Below, one piece after another: positions 45,511 through 53,647 of a DNA stretch of 64,000 bases (position 1 is its first letter; every line of letters starts with the position of its first letter). This stretch comes from Firm-04 sp946413695 (GTDB taxonomy: Bacteria; Bacillota; Clostridia; Oscillospirales; Ruminococcaceae): the NCBI GenBank assembly GCA_946413695.1, contig CAMKLV010000001.1, forward strand, positions 58,562 to 122,561. Direction: 5' to 3'. The position numbers were made by a program, and so were the translations under genes. The notes under the pieces were generated by a model. That model made no database searches, was not told where the DNA came from, and saw only the letters and a list, made by a program, of their open reading frames with translations.

Positions 45511-46863
45511 TCACTTTTCTGCCACAGAATCCTGCATGGCAAGCGCCTTGAAATGCTCCCCGCGCTTCTCAAAATTCTGGTAGACATTGTAGCTAGCAGC
45601 CGCAGGGGACATCAGGCAGATTCTGCCTTTTTGCGTGACCTGCTTTGCAATCGCGACTGCTTCCGGCAGGTCGGCAGCATACTGCATCCGGCAGCGGAGT
45701 GTTTCCGGATACGCCTCTGCTTCGTGCAGAATCCGTTTGCCCGAATCAGACATCAGGATGATATGCGGCACCGGCGATTCTGCCAGATAATCGAGCAGCT
45801 GCGTGTAATTGATGCCTCTGTCCATGCCGCCGATCAGGACAGAATCGGTATCCGGCAGGCTGTTGAGTGCCTGTATGCAGGTCTCGCAGGCGGTCGAGAT
45901 GGAATCATCCACCCAGCGGATACCGTGATAGGTGCCGATCGGAGAAAGGCGGTGCGGCAGCGGCTGAAAGCTCCGGATGCCGTCCGTGATCTGCGCATCC
46001 GTCAGTCCGAGACGCTTTGCGAGCGCGTAAACAACCGCACAGTTATAGCGGTTATGCTCACCGGTCAGCGAGATATCCGCAGGAATTTCGCAGGTCTCGC
46101 CGTGATAATACATCGTATTGCCGCCGAGCAGCGAGACATCCGCGTTTCTGTCATCCTTTGCAAGGCGCAGCACATCCGCCTGACAGTCCCCTGCCGCCGG
46201 AAGTGACGGCTCCCCGCAGATCAGCAGATCGCCGGGGCGCTGATTCCGGTAGATATTCTCCTTGCAGTAGGCGTAATATTCAAACGTGCCGTAGTGGTCA
46301 AGATGCTCCTCATAAAGATTGAGGAACACAGCCGTTTTCGGCGACACATGGTTATATTCAAGCTGATGCACACCGATCTCCATGACGATCACGGTTTCCG
46401 GCGTAATCTGTTCGTAAAGCTCGGCTGTCGGGATGCCGATATTGCCGCCGAGCACAGACGGTACCCCTGCCTCATGCAGCACATGATACAGCAGCGAGGA
46501 TGTTGTCGATTTGCCCTTTGTGCCGGTGATGCCGATGCACTGATCCCGATACGCTGTCAGGAACAGCTCCGTCAGAGAGGTGACGCGGCACGGCAGTTTC
46601 TCCGGCTGATACTCCGGCTTCAGAACGATGCCCGGGCTCTTGAACACGATATCATAATCCGCCATTGCAGCCTGATAATTCTCGCCGATGTGCAGCGAGA
46701 CGCCCTCCGGCGCATCACTGACCGGTTTTGCGTCCGAGATACCGAGCGCGCTGTATCCGCCGACCTCTGCAATCCGGCGATAGAGTGCTCTGCCCTCTCT
46801 GCCGAAACCGAGCAGCAGAACCTTTTTTCCGTCAATCATTTGATGCAATACTTTCAGCAGCAT
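45511..46863 (-). CDS. murD: UDP-N-acetylmuramoyl-L-alanine--D-glutamate ligase
   Basis: A 450-residue Mur ligase adding D-glutamate to UDP-MurNAc-L-Ala. It has N-terminal LLLGFGREGRALYRRI, the ATP loop GITGTKGKSTTSSLL, EIGVHQL and the DDSISTACE segment. It starts immediately after the galK stop with no gap, an unusual place for a wall-precursor gene, which is normally in the dcw cluster. Its ribosome site would lie in the end of galK (AAGGAGC). Confidence 0.94.
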   Translation of the reverse strand: MLLKVLHQMIDGKKVLLLGFGREGRALYRRIAEVGGYSALGISDAKPVSDAPEGVSLHIGENYQAAMADYDIVFKSPGIVLKPEYQPEKLPCRVTSLTELFLTAYRDQCIGITGTKGKSTTSSLLYHVLHEAGVPSVLGGNIGIPTAELYEQITPETVIVMEIGVHQLEYNHVSPKTAVFLNLYEEHLDHYGTFEYYAYCKENIYRNQRPGDLLICGEPSLPAAGDCQADVLRLAKDDRNADVSLLGGNTMYYHGETCEIPADISLTGEHNRYNCAVVYALAKRLGLTDAQITDGIRSFQPLPHRLSPIGTYHGIRWVDDSISTACETCIQALNSLPDTDSVLIGGMDRGINYTQLLDYLAESPVPHIILMSDSGKRILHEAEAYPETLRCRMQYAADLPEAVAIAKQVTQKGRICLMSPAAASYNVYQNFEKRGEHFKALAMQDSVAEK

Positions 46864-48180
46864 TTACTCTGCTCCTTCCTGAATATCCCACAGTGCCGAA
46901 GCACCGCAGGCTCTGATCTGTAACACATGACACGCACCCGCTCCAAGGACACGGTCAATCTCCTGCCGGAAAGACTCCGATTCGGCAAGCGGGACATACG
47001 CCTGCACCGTTCCGGCAAATCCGCCGCCGTGAACCCGATAGGCGCCTTTGCCGCTCAGCAGCTTTTCACACAAGGCAAGTGCAGCTGCAACCGCCTGCCG
47101 CGTAACACTGCCGCCCGGCGTGATATTCTGCAGATGCGCCTCAGACGATCTGCCGGATGCATTGACCAGCGCAAGATAATCGGAGAACCTGCCGCTGCGC
47201 AGTGCCGATGCCTGTTCCGCCGCACGCGCATTTTCGCTGTAGAAATGCATCGCACGGAGCACCGCCCTGTCTCCGCATGCGCGGCGGAGCTCCGGCAGCT
47301 TTTTCCAGAATGCGGATTCGTCTGTTTCGCGCAGATACCGCTTGCCGAGCATCTCCGAAACGGACTTCATCTCTGCAGGTACAGCCGCATATTCATCCGT
47401 CAGGTCTGCATGATCGGCGCCGCTGTCGATGATGCAGAGCGCATAGCCTTCTTTTGCAAGGTCAAGCCGGAGCTGTTCCCAGCGCGGTGCGGCAGGATCG
47501 GCAAAGTCAATTGCAGCAACACCGCCGAGCGCACATGCCATCTGATCCATCAGACCGCAGGGCTTTCCAAAATAGATGTTTTCTGCAAACTGCGCAATGA
47601 TCGCAAGCTCAGCCTGCGAAAGCGACGCATCTGCGTAGAAATCATTACAAATTGTTCCGATCATGACTTCATATGCAGCCGAGGAGGACATCCCGCTGCC
47701 GGCAGGCACATCCGAGGTGATAAAAGCTGCAAATCCGCCGACCGGTCTGCCGAGCTGTGCAAATCTCGCGGCAGTCCCGCGGATCAGAGCCGCAGAGGTA
47801 CCGCACTCCTCCGGTATCATATCCGTTTCCGTGACGTTCATGCTTGATTCACCGAATCCTTCGGAATATACCTGAATCTCCGCAGTGTCATTCGGCGCTG
47901 CAACCGCAATCAGATCGAGGCTGATGCCGCCTGCAAGCACTCTGCCGCGCTGATGATCGGTATGATTGCCGCCGAGCTCTGTTCTGCCGGAGACAGAAAA
48001 CACGCGCAGCGGTCTGTCCCCGTAAATCTCGGTGAAACGGTCAATCGCGTCGATCAGGCGTTCGCGGTAATGCGTGAGGCTGTCGCCGGACACGCCGTAC
48101 CAGCACGCGAGTTTCCGGTCAAATGCGCCGGATATGATCCGCGTTTTCGCCTCATCAGCGAGTAAAAAATTATTGTTCAT
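46864..48180 (-). CDS. galK: Galactokinase
   Basis: A 438-residue GHMP kinase. The galactokinase signature is GRTELGGNHTDHQRG, the ATP motif PAGSGMSSSAAYEV, and the C-terminal VHGGGFAGTVQAYV. It phosphorylates galactose released from plant polymers. It lies between the esterase gene (16 bp upstream) and murD (no gap). No galT or galE is in the window. Confidence 0.94.
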   Translation of the reverse strand: MNNNFLLADEAKTRIISGAFDRKLACWYGVSGDSLTHYRERLIDAIDRFTEIYGDRPLRVFSVSGRTELGGNHTDHQRGRVLAGGISLDLIAVAAPNDTAEIQVYSEGFGESSMNVTETDMIPEECGTSAALIRGTAARFAQLGRPVGGFAAFITSDVPAGSGMSSSAAYEVMIGTICNDFYADASLSQAELAIIAQFAENIYFGKPCGLMDQMACALGGVAAIDFADPAAPRWEQLRLDLAKEGYALCIIDSGADHADLTDEYAAVPAEMKSVSEMLGKRYLRETDESAFWKKLPELRRACGDRAVLRAMHFYSENARAAEQASALRSGRFSDYLALVNASGRSSEAHLQNITPGGSVTRQAVAAALALCEKLLSGKGAYRVHGGGFAGTVQAYVPLAESESFRQEIDRVLGAGACHVLQIRACGASALWDIQEGAE

Positions 48181-48196
48181 ATCTTCCTCCGAACAA

Positions 48197-49528
48197 TCAC
48201 CAGCCGAGCCAGTCCCGAATACAGCCGCTCAGCTTGTCAGCCGCTTTTTTGTGCGTCACGGCTGACGGATGCCAGTCAACCACAACGCCGTCCGCCTCAG
48301 ACTGCATATCAAAGCGCAGCGTGCGGATGCCGGTGTCTCCGGTTTCGTTTGTATAATCTGTGACCGCCAGCTTCACTGCATCACAGAGCGTCTGTCCCAT
48401 GATGCCGAGCGTGCAGAGAATCGGCGCATCCGGATTTTTCTCACGGACCACCTTCAGGAACTCTGTGTACGCCTTGGCAAAATCCTTTTGCTTTGCAGCA
48501 TCTGTTCCGGTATACGAGCTGTCATTGGTACCGAGGTTAATGACAATCAGATCGGGCTGTTTCCTGAAATCCCATATATCGTCCTGAATCTTGTGCCGCG
48601 ACTCGATCACTGCCGTGCTGTGACCGATCTGCGCATAATACCGCGGAACCAGCTGACTCGTCAGCGCTTTGCCGTTTGTTGTATAGCCGGAGATAATGCC
48701 GTGACCGCTGTAACTGACCATGCTGTAATCCGCATTGAGCGTCTCCGCGGTGAGATATGCATAGGACTTTGTGACATTCTCATTTGCAGTCTTGAACGGG
48801 TCAACGCCGTTCTGACCGTCCGCGCCGTATCCGCAGGTAATCGAATCGCCGATGAACTCGATCAGATGCGGCTTTGCTTCTGCCGGCGCAAGCAGATCAT
48901 TCTGATGCTTCTGATAAATCCGTTTTGACGATGCAACACAGATTTCACGGATTCCGAGCGAAGACTGCGCCGATTCGGAAAGCTTGACAAGCCGGACCTG
49001 TGCAGGCGTATCCTCATCCGCGGGATTGACCAGCGTTACGGTCTGCTCCTGCTCCAGAAGCTGCGCATCCGTAATGAGCGAATCATTCAGATACACGGCA
49101 TACCGCGCTGCAACCGTATCACCGCCGGTATAAGCGGAATCCGCAGTCAGGCAAAGCGTGCATTCTCTGCCGTAAAAGCTGAATGCAATCCCCGAACCGG
49201 AAAGGCTGCACCAGAGTGTGCCGGTTTCCGGATGAAATGCGGTTCTGCCGAGTTGCTTTGCCTGATCTGCCGTAAAATATGCAGGATACAGTGCAGCGTC
49301 TCCGGAAAAAACTGCATGCAGCTTCGCTTTGATGTAATCCATACGGTCAACCGTCCCGCTGCCATTGCGGTCAAGTTTTGCGGCATAAAAATCCGGAACA
49401 GGCTGCTTTCCGTTCAGGTGCAGCCGGATCGCGTTTGATTCGGTGCTCTCAGCGCAGTGCCACAGCAGACAGACGCCCGCTGCTGCCGCCAATGCAATCG
49501 CACCGCCGATCAGTCTTTTCTTATTCAT
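48197..49528 (-). CDS. Secreted SGNH (CE2-like) carbohydrate esterase with a single dockerin-like EF-hand
   Basis: A 443-residue protein with an N-terminal membrane anchor or signal (5-25). One calcium-loop segment follows at about 51-70 (KLDRNGSGTVDRMDYIKAKL), then a jelly-roll domain at about 85-200 and the SGNH hydrolase. The hydrolase motif is EFIGDSITCGYG with S229, followed by NLGTND and a C-terminal DWHPSAVTH. This order matches CE2 deacetylases acting on xylan or mannan. Only half a dockerin is present. ATG at 49528 follows GGAGGTTACT. It is the first gene of the esterase-galK-murD operon. Confidence 0.87.
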   Translation of the reverse strand: MNKKRLIGGAIALAAAAGVCLLWHCAESTESNAIRLHLNGKQPVPDFYAAKLDRNGSGTVDRMDYIKAKLHAVFSGDAALYPAYFTADQAKQLGRTAFHPETGTLWCSLSGSGIAFSFYGRECTLCLTADSAYTGGDTVAARYAVYLNDSLITDAQLLEQEQTVTLVNPADEDTPAQVRLVKLSESAQSSLGIREICVASSKRIYQKHQNDLLAPAEAKPHLIEFIGDSITCGYGADGQNGVDPFKTANENVTKSYAYLTAETLNADYSMVSYSGHGIISGYTTNGKALTSQLVPRYYAQIGHSTAVIESRHKIQDDIWDFRKQPDLIVINLGTNDSSYTGTDAAKQKDFAKAYTEFLKVVREKNPDAPILCTLGIMGQTLCDAVKLAVTDYTNETGDTGIRTLRFDMQSEADGVVVDWHPSAVTHKKAADKLSGCIRDWLGW

Positions 49529-49580
49529 AGTAACCTCCGTTGCGGCTATCAGTTTCCCTGATAGTCTTTTATCTCTGTTT

Positions 49581-49609
49581 ATTATAGCAAAATCAGTTGC
49601 AAAATGCAA
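49581..49609 (-). promoter_or_regulatory. Promoter for esterase-galK-murD
   Basis: Minus-strand TTGCAT (49604-49609), 17 nt spacer, TATAAT (49581-49586). Its -35 is one arm of the palindrome GTTGCA-AAA-TGCAAC. Confidence 0.72.
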
Positions 49610-49625
49610 CCTTTTATGATATAAT
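49597..49625 (+). promoter_or_regulatory. Promoter for trmK
   Basis: TTGCAA (49597-49602), 17 nt spacer, TATAAT (49620-49625). Its -35 is the other arm of the same palindrome. Confidence 0.75.
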
Positions 49626-49657
49626 TATAGAAAAGAAACGAAAAGGAGGCGGATCCC

Positions 49658-50341
49658 ATGATTCCGATTTCACCCAGACTGCTCTGCTGTGCATCCATGC
49701 TCAAAGGCGATCTTGTATGCGATATCGGTACCGATCATGCCTATCTTCCTGCCTATCTGATCCAGAGCGGCAAAGCAAAGCAGGTCATTGCGACAGATGT
49801 CAAGCAGGGACCGCTCGACAGTGCGAAAGGCACGTTAAAGCGCTACCATGTTGAGCAGGATATCCGGCTTGTGCTCTCAGACGGCTTTGAGAAGGTTAAC
49901 ACCAAGGGCATCACGGATGTTGTGATCGCAGGCATGGGCGGCGAAACCATAAGGGATATTCTCGCGGCACCGAAGGCGGAATTTCTGAAAAAAGGCGTCA
50001 ACCTTGTGCTGCAGCCGATGACAAAAGCGGAGATTCTGCGGCCGTGGCTTGCAGAGCACGGCTTCACGATCAGCAAGGAAATCGCCGTCAAGGATACACA
50101 TGTTTATACAGTGATACAGGCATCCTACACCGGAGCAGCTGAGCCGCTGACGCCGGTGCAGTGCTACTGCGGAAAGCTCCGGCGTTCCGATCCGCTGACA
50201 AAAATCTATCTTGCCGGCGTGCAGGAGCGTCTGCACACAAAAGCAGCCGGACTGCTGGAATCCGGCAATACAGCGGAAGCGGACGAAATCCGCACGCTGC
50301 TCAGTGAGATCAATCTCTGGCTGAATCCGAATCGGAGGTAA
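49658..50341 (+). CDS. trmK: tRNA (adenine(22)-N1)-methyltransferase TrmK
   Basis: A 227-residue SAM-dependent methyltransferase with GDLVCDIGTDHAYLPAYL as the SAM site and VVIAGMGGETIRDIL as the catalytic region. It methylates A22 in the tRNA D-loop. The gene following it three bases later encodes the Nif3-like protein, the same pair as Bacillus yqfN-yqfO. Confidence 0.94.
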   Translation: MIPISPRLLCCASMLKGDLVCDIGTDHAYLPAYLIQSGKAKQVIATDVKQGPLDSAKGTLKRYHVEQDIRLVLSDGFEKVNTKGITDVVIAGMGGETIRDILAAPKAEFLKKGVNLVLQPMTKAEILRPWLAEHGFTISKEIAVKDTHVYTVIQASYTGAAEPLTPVQCYCGKLRRSDPLTKIYLAGVQERLHTKAAGLLESGNTAEADEIRTLLSEINLWLNPNRR

Positions 50342-50344
50342 TGC

Positions 50345-51133
50345 ATGACAATTCAGGATATCTATCAAATGCTCGATGATTTCGCGCCGTTTTCGCTGCA
50401 GGAATCCTATGACAATTCCGGTCTGCTCGTCGGCGATCCGGAACAGGAGGTCCAAACAATCCTGCTGACGCTCGATATCACGATTCCGGTTGTGGAGGAG
50501 GCTGCTGCGACGCACGCCGATCTGATCCTCGCGCATCATCCGGTGATCTGGAATCCGCTGCGCAGTATTTCACCGGCGCACCCGGTCTGGCATCTTGTCC
50601 GGAACGGGATCGGTGCAATCTGCTCGCACACCTGCTTTGATATCGCGCAGGGCGGGCTCAATGACGCATTCGGCAGCCGCATCCGGAAAGCAATCCCGAT
50701 GCAGGAGCAGAACGATCCGCTTGCGGTGCTCTCTGGTAACCGCGTACTGGGCAAAACAGCGGACCTGCTGCAGGCGACAGATGCCGATACACTCGCATTG
50801 CAGCTTCGCGATGCGCTCGGCTGCAATTCGCTGCGCTATTACCGCGGCGCCCGTGCGGATGCAATCCGGAGGATCGCGTGGTGTACCGGCAGCGGCGGCG
50901 ATCTGATTGAGGATGCAATCCGCGCCGGTGCAGATGCACTGATCACCGGTGACTGCAAGCACAGCATCTGGGCAGAGGCACAGAACCGCAGCTTCACGTT
51001 ATTTGACTGCGGTCATTTTGAAACAGAGATCATCATCATTGACGAATTCCGGAAGCTGCTCGCTGCCAATGCACCGAAGATCACAGTGCTTGATTCGGAA
51101 GCGGGCAAAAAGCCGTTTTTCCGGACAATCTGA
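50345..51133 (+). CDS. Nif3-like dinuclear metal-centre protein (YqfO family)
   Basis: A 262-residue protein of the NIF3/GTP cyclohydrolase I type 2-like family. Metal-site motifs include LAHHPVIWNPL, ICSHTCFDIAQGGLND and the late DCGHFETE. The PII-like insertion present in Bacillus YqfO is absent or short. Function is unsettled in the family. It is translated with trmK. Confidence 0.93.
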   Translation: MTIQDIYQMLDDFAPFSLQESYDNSGLLVGDPEQEVQTILLTLDITIPVVEEAAATHADLILAHHPVIWNPLRSISPAHPVWHLVRNGIGAICSHTCFDIAQGGLNDAFGSRIRKAIPMQEQNDPLAVLSGNRVLGKTADLLQATDADTLALQLRDALGCNSLRYYRGARADAIRRIAWCTGSGGDLIEDAIRAGADALITGDCKHSIWAEAQNRSFTLFDCGHFETEIIIIDEFRKLLAANAPKITVLDSEAGKKPFFRTI

Positions 51134-51146
51134 TACAGAATACAGC

Positions 51147-51180
51147 AAAACAGCCGAAGCACACTGCTCCGGCTGTTTTC
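51147..51180. terminator. Bidirectional terminator after the Nif3-like gene
   Basis: AAAACAGCCG (51147-51156) pairs with CGGCTGTTTT (51170-51179). It also ends the converging decarboxylase operon. Confidence 0.85.
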
Positions 51181-51996
51181 TTATCCGAATACATAGTTTC
51201 GGACATCATACACTTCCATAACGGTATCAAAATCAAAAAGAATGCGGACGCCTGCAAGCTGCGAGCCGCTGTAGTAGCGGTAGAGCGTGGTGTAGACGGT
51301 TTGCGAACCGCTCGCATCCTCCATCAGCCAAAGCTCACAGGTATAATTCTTTCCGCCGACTTCGACATCCGAGGATTCCTGAAACGCATAGCGAATGCCG
51401 CCGTGATCCTGCGTACCGAAGAAATATTCGTTCAGTTTCGGCACATACGCCTCAGAATTATATTCCCAGTCGCTGCCCTTGCGTTTCTGATTGCCGGTCA
51501 TTGTCCGTCGATAGGAAAAGGACTTCTTGAACAGCGATTTTTCCGTTCCGGTCTTCACATCAAGCGTATCACCCTCAGCATCATGCCGGTAATCATATTC
51601 CGAGACATAGTTGATAAGCTTCTGATTCGCATCAAACATGTACATCGCCGTATGCAGCTGCACAGGACTGTCACCGATCTGATCGGACAGCGCTTTTGCA
51701 AGGCTGCCGCCTGTATCATCCACACCCTCATAGACGCCTTCGCCTTCGCGATAGTCAAACTGAAGCCTGTTAAGCACGGAATGATAATAATTGAAATGCC
51801 GCGCGGTCAGGCTAATCACAAAAACGAGAACCAGAGCCGCAACGAGGATCAAAAGCAATATCAGCTTTTTCTTCGGACGGGGATCCTCCTCGGCAGCCTC
51901 ATCCGAACCGCAGTAAGGGACAAAGCCCTCCTCCGGCTTTTCGTCCTCAGGGGCAGGCGGCAGAACAGGAAGTTCAATCTTCTCCTTTTCTTCCAT
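51181..51996 (-). CDS. Single-pass membrane protein of unknown function, 271 aa
   Basis: An acidic, proline-rich cytoplasmic N-terminus (about 1-43), one membrane helix (LILLLILVAALVLVFVISL, about 46-64), then an extracytoplasmic beta-rich domain of about 200 residues. The domain has FDYREGEGVYEGVDDTGG and ends FDFDTVMEVYDVRNYVFG. I do not recognise the domain. Its ATG overlaps the stop of the gamma-subunit gene (TAATG), so it belongs to the riboswitch-controlled operon and may work with the pump, possibly as an extracytoplasmic partner. Confidence 0.78.
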   Translation of the reverse strand: MEEKEKIELPVLPPAPEDEKPEEGFVPYCGSDEAAEEDPRPKKKLILLLILVAALVLVFVISLTARHFNYYHSVLNRLQFDYREGEGVYEGVDDTGGSLAKALSDQIGDSPVQLHTAMYMFDANQKLINYVSEYDYRHDAEGDTLDVKTGTEKSLFKKSFSYRRTMTGNQKRKGSDWEYNSEAYVPKLNEYFFGTQDHGGIRYAFQESSDVEVGGKNYTCELWLMEDASGSQTVYTTLYRYYSGSQLAGVRILFDFDTVMEVYDVRNYVFG

Positions 51997-52172
51997 TATG
52001 CACCCTTGTTATCTTCCCCTGACTGATCTTTCTGTTCAGTCAGCTTGTTGAGGAGCATGGTCAGAAGCATGATCACGCCAATGACGATAAAGATGCCGAG
52101 CATGCCCAGTCCCATATAGCGGAGATTCTCCACAAAATGCATCGGTTCAAACGAAGCAGTCAGATTCAGCAT
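51996..52172 (-). CDS. Na+-pump decarboxylase gamma subunit (OadG-like), 58 aa
   Basis: A short gene of 58 codons plus stop, in the minus frame from the ATG at 52172. The protein has one membrane helix (MGLGMLGIFIVIGVIMLLTM) and a charged, Glu/Asp/Lys tail, which is the OadG pattern. It follows the beta subunit gene by 18 bp with AAGGAG upstream, and overlaps the next gene by one base. Gamma subunits stabilise the alpha-beta complex. No alpha subunit gene is nearby. Confidence 0.82.
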   Translation of the reverse strand: MLNLTASFEPMHFVENLRYMGLGMLGIFIVIGVIMLLTMLLNKLTEQKDQSGEDNKGA

Positions 52173-52190
52173 AGCAATACTCCTTTCCGT

Positions 52191-53300
52191 TCAGTGCAGG
52201 AAGAAATTGAGGATCAGTCCGCCGGCGATGACAGACGCAATCTGTCCGGAGACGTTGACGCCCGTTGCCTGCATCAGCAGGAAGTTTGTCGGGTCCTCTT
52301 TCAGAGCGAGCTTATGGACAACTCTGCCGGACATCGGGAACGCAGAGATACCCGCGGCACCGATCATCGGGTTGATTTTCTTTTTCAGGAACAGATTGAG
52401 AATCTTTGCGAATATGACACCGCCTGCGGTATCGAAGATAAATGCGATCAGACCGAGGCAGAGAATCAGGATCGTGTCAAGCTGCAGGAACTTTTCCGCC
52501 TGCATCTGCGAAGCGATCGTGATGCCGAGGAAAATCGTCACGAGATTTGCAAGCACCTTCTGAGCGGTCTCAGAAAGGCTGTCCAGCACGCCGCATTCGC
52601 GGATCAGGTTGCCAAACATCAGGAAACCGACGAGTGCAACCGATGCAGGTGCAATCAGACCGGCGATGATGGTAATGCAGATCGGGAACAGAATGCGCGT
52701 GGTCTTGGAGACCGGCTTCTGCGTATACTCCATGCGGATCTGACGCTCTTTTTTCGAGGTCAGCAGCTTGATGATCGGCGGCTGAATGATCGGAACAAGC
52801 GCCATATAGGAATACGCGGCGACCATGATTGCGCCGATATAGTTGGAGTTCAGCTTCTGTCCGACAACAATGGAAGTCGGGCCGTCTGCTGCACCGATGA
52901 TCGCGATGGAAGCAGCATCGTTGAGATCAAAGAACATCGACGCCATGCACAGCGTAAAGAAGATGCCGAACTGTGCAGCCGCGCCGAACAGCATCAGAAT
53001 CGGATTCGAGAGCAGCGGACCGAAGTCGATCATCGCACCGATGCCGATAAACAGAATCAGCGGGAACAATTCGTTTGCAATTCCGGCATTGTAAAGGATG
53101 CTGAGCGGACCTTCCTCCAGCCCCTGCGTAATCGCGCCGGAAAGCGGAAGGTTGACAAGAATCGCGCCGAAGCCCATCGGCAGGAGCAGCGTCGGCTCCA
53201 TGTCCTTTTTGACAGCGAGCCAGATCAGCACGCCGCCGATCAGCCACATGATCACCATCTTGATGTCGAGATTGAGCAGATTTTGATATAAGACCTCCAT
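52191..53300 (-). CDS. Na+-translocating decarboxylase beta subunit (OadB/GcdB family)
   Basis: A 369-residue membrane protein that couples decarboxylation of a biotin-bound carboxyl group to Na+ export. IIGAADGPTSIVVGQKL carries the conserved Asp of the ion site. NPMIGAAGISAFPMSGRVVHK carries the Asn, Ser and Arg of the second site, and ATGVNVSGQIASV the late conserved helix, so it looks functional. The partner carboxyltransferase (alpha) and biotin protein are not in the window. Expression seems to be under a riboswitch 30-200 nt upstream. Confidence 0.95.
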   Translation of the reverse strand: MEVLYQNLLNLDIKMVIMWLIGGVLIWLAVKKDMEPTLLLPMGFGAILVNLPLSGAITQGLEEGPLSILYNAGIANELFPLILFIGIGAMIDFGPLLSNPILMLFGAAAQFGIFFTLCMASMFFDLNDAASIAIIGAADGPTSIVVGQKLNSNYIGAIMVAAYSYMALVPIIQPPIIKLLTSKKERQIRMEYTQKPVSKTTRILFPICITIIAGLIAPASVALVGFLMFGNLIRECGVLDSLSETAQKVLANLVTIFLGITIASQMQAEKFLQLDTILILCLGLIAFIFDTAGGVIFAKILNLFLKKKINPMIGAAGISAFPMSGRVVHKLALKEDPTNFLLMQATGVNVSGQIASVIAGGLILNFFLH

Positions 53301-53327
53301 AAATTCCGTTCCTTTCCTGTGGTGAAA

Positions 53328-53380
53328 TAAAAAAACAGACCTCTATCGCGCGTCCGAGCGGAATCTGCCGATACCGGTCT
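53328..53380 (-). terminator. Intrinsic terminator / expression platform of the riboswitch
   Basis: AGACC...GGTCT arms with an inner ATCG/CGAT pairing, followed by GTTTTTTT on the minus strand. It lies between the aptamer and the oadB-like start, so it can switch transcription. Confidence 0.75.
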
Positions 53381-53385
53381 CCGTG

Positions 53386-53494
53386 CGATAAAAGTCTTGC
53401 CGTTTGATTTTCGCGCGGGTACATCAGCTGTACCGGGTATGACGACACGAAAGACAGTTTTCCGGAGCGAACTGCCGGCTACTCCCTCTTATCG
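53386..53494 (-). ncRNA. Candidate yybP-ykoY (manganese) riboswitch aptamer
   Basis: On the minus strand the RNA begins CGATAAGAGGGAGTAGC and ends GGCAAGACTTTTATCG. The ends pair for nine bases (P1). Conserved yybP-ykoY pieces are in order: AGGGAGTAGC, a hairpin, GTCGTCATACC, the CCCGGTACA/TGTACCCG hairpin, then GGCAAGACTTT. Compared by memory with the solved Lactococcus example (AAAGGGGAGUAGC, GUCGUCA, GCAAGACCUUU), the match is close. Family members sense Mn2+ and usually turn genes on. Here it precedes a decarboxylase beta subunit rather than mntP, terC or a P-type ATPase. Confidence 0.8.
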
Positions 53495-53499
53495 TTCAT

Positions 53500-53528
53500 A
53501 GTTTATCATATTTTCAAAAAAATGTCAA
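53500..53528 (-). promoter_or_regulatory. Promoter for the riboswitch-oadB operon
   Basis: Minus-strand TTGACA (53523-53528), 17 nt spacer, TAAACT (53500-53505), a few bases ahead of the aptamer. Confidence 0.75.
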
Positions 53529-53562
53529 GCGCTTTCCGCTGTTTTTCCGGATTCAAGCTGAT

Positions 53563-53592
53563 TTGACAGAACTGCCGGAAATGTGGTATACT
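53563..53592 (+). promoter_or_regulatory. Promoter for recG
   Basis: TTGACA (53563-53568), 18 nt spacer, TATACT (53587-53592). Confidence 0.82.
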
Positions 53593-53647
53593 AATTCTGC
53601 GGAACATCCATTCTGTTCCGGATCACGATATCCGAGGTCAAATCAAT

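Noticed and set aside
53386..53494. Sodium, T-box or ydaO (c-di-AMP) riboswitch instead of Mn2+ type
   Set aside because: The ordered AGGGAGTAGC, GTCGTCA and GGCAAGACTTT elements match yybP-ykoY; no T-box sequence or ydaO core is present.
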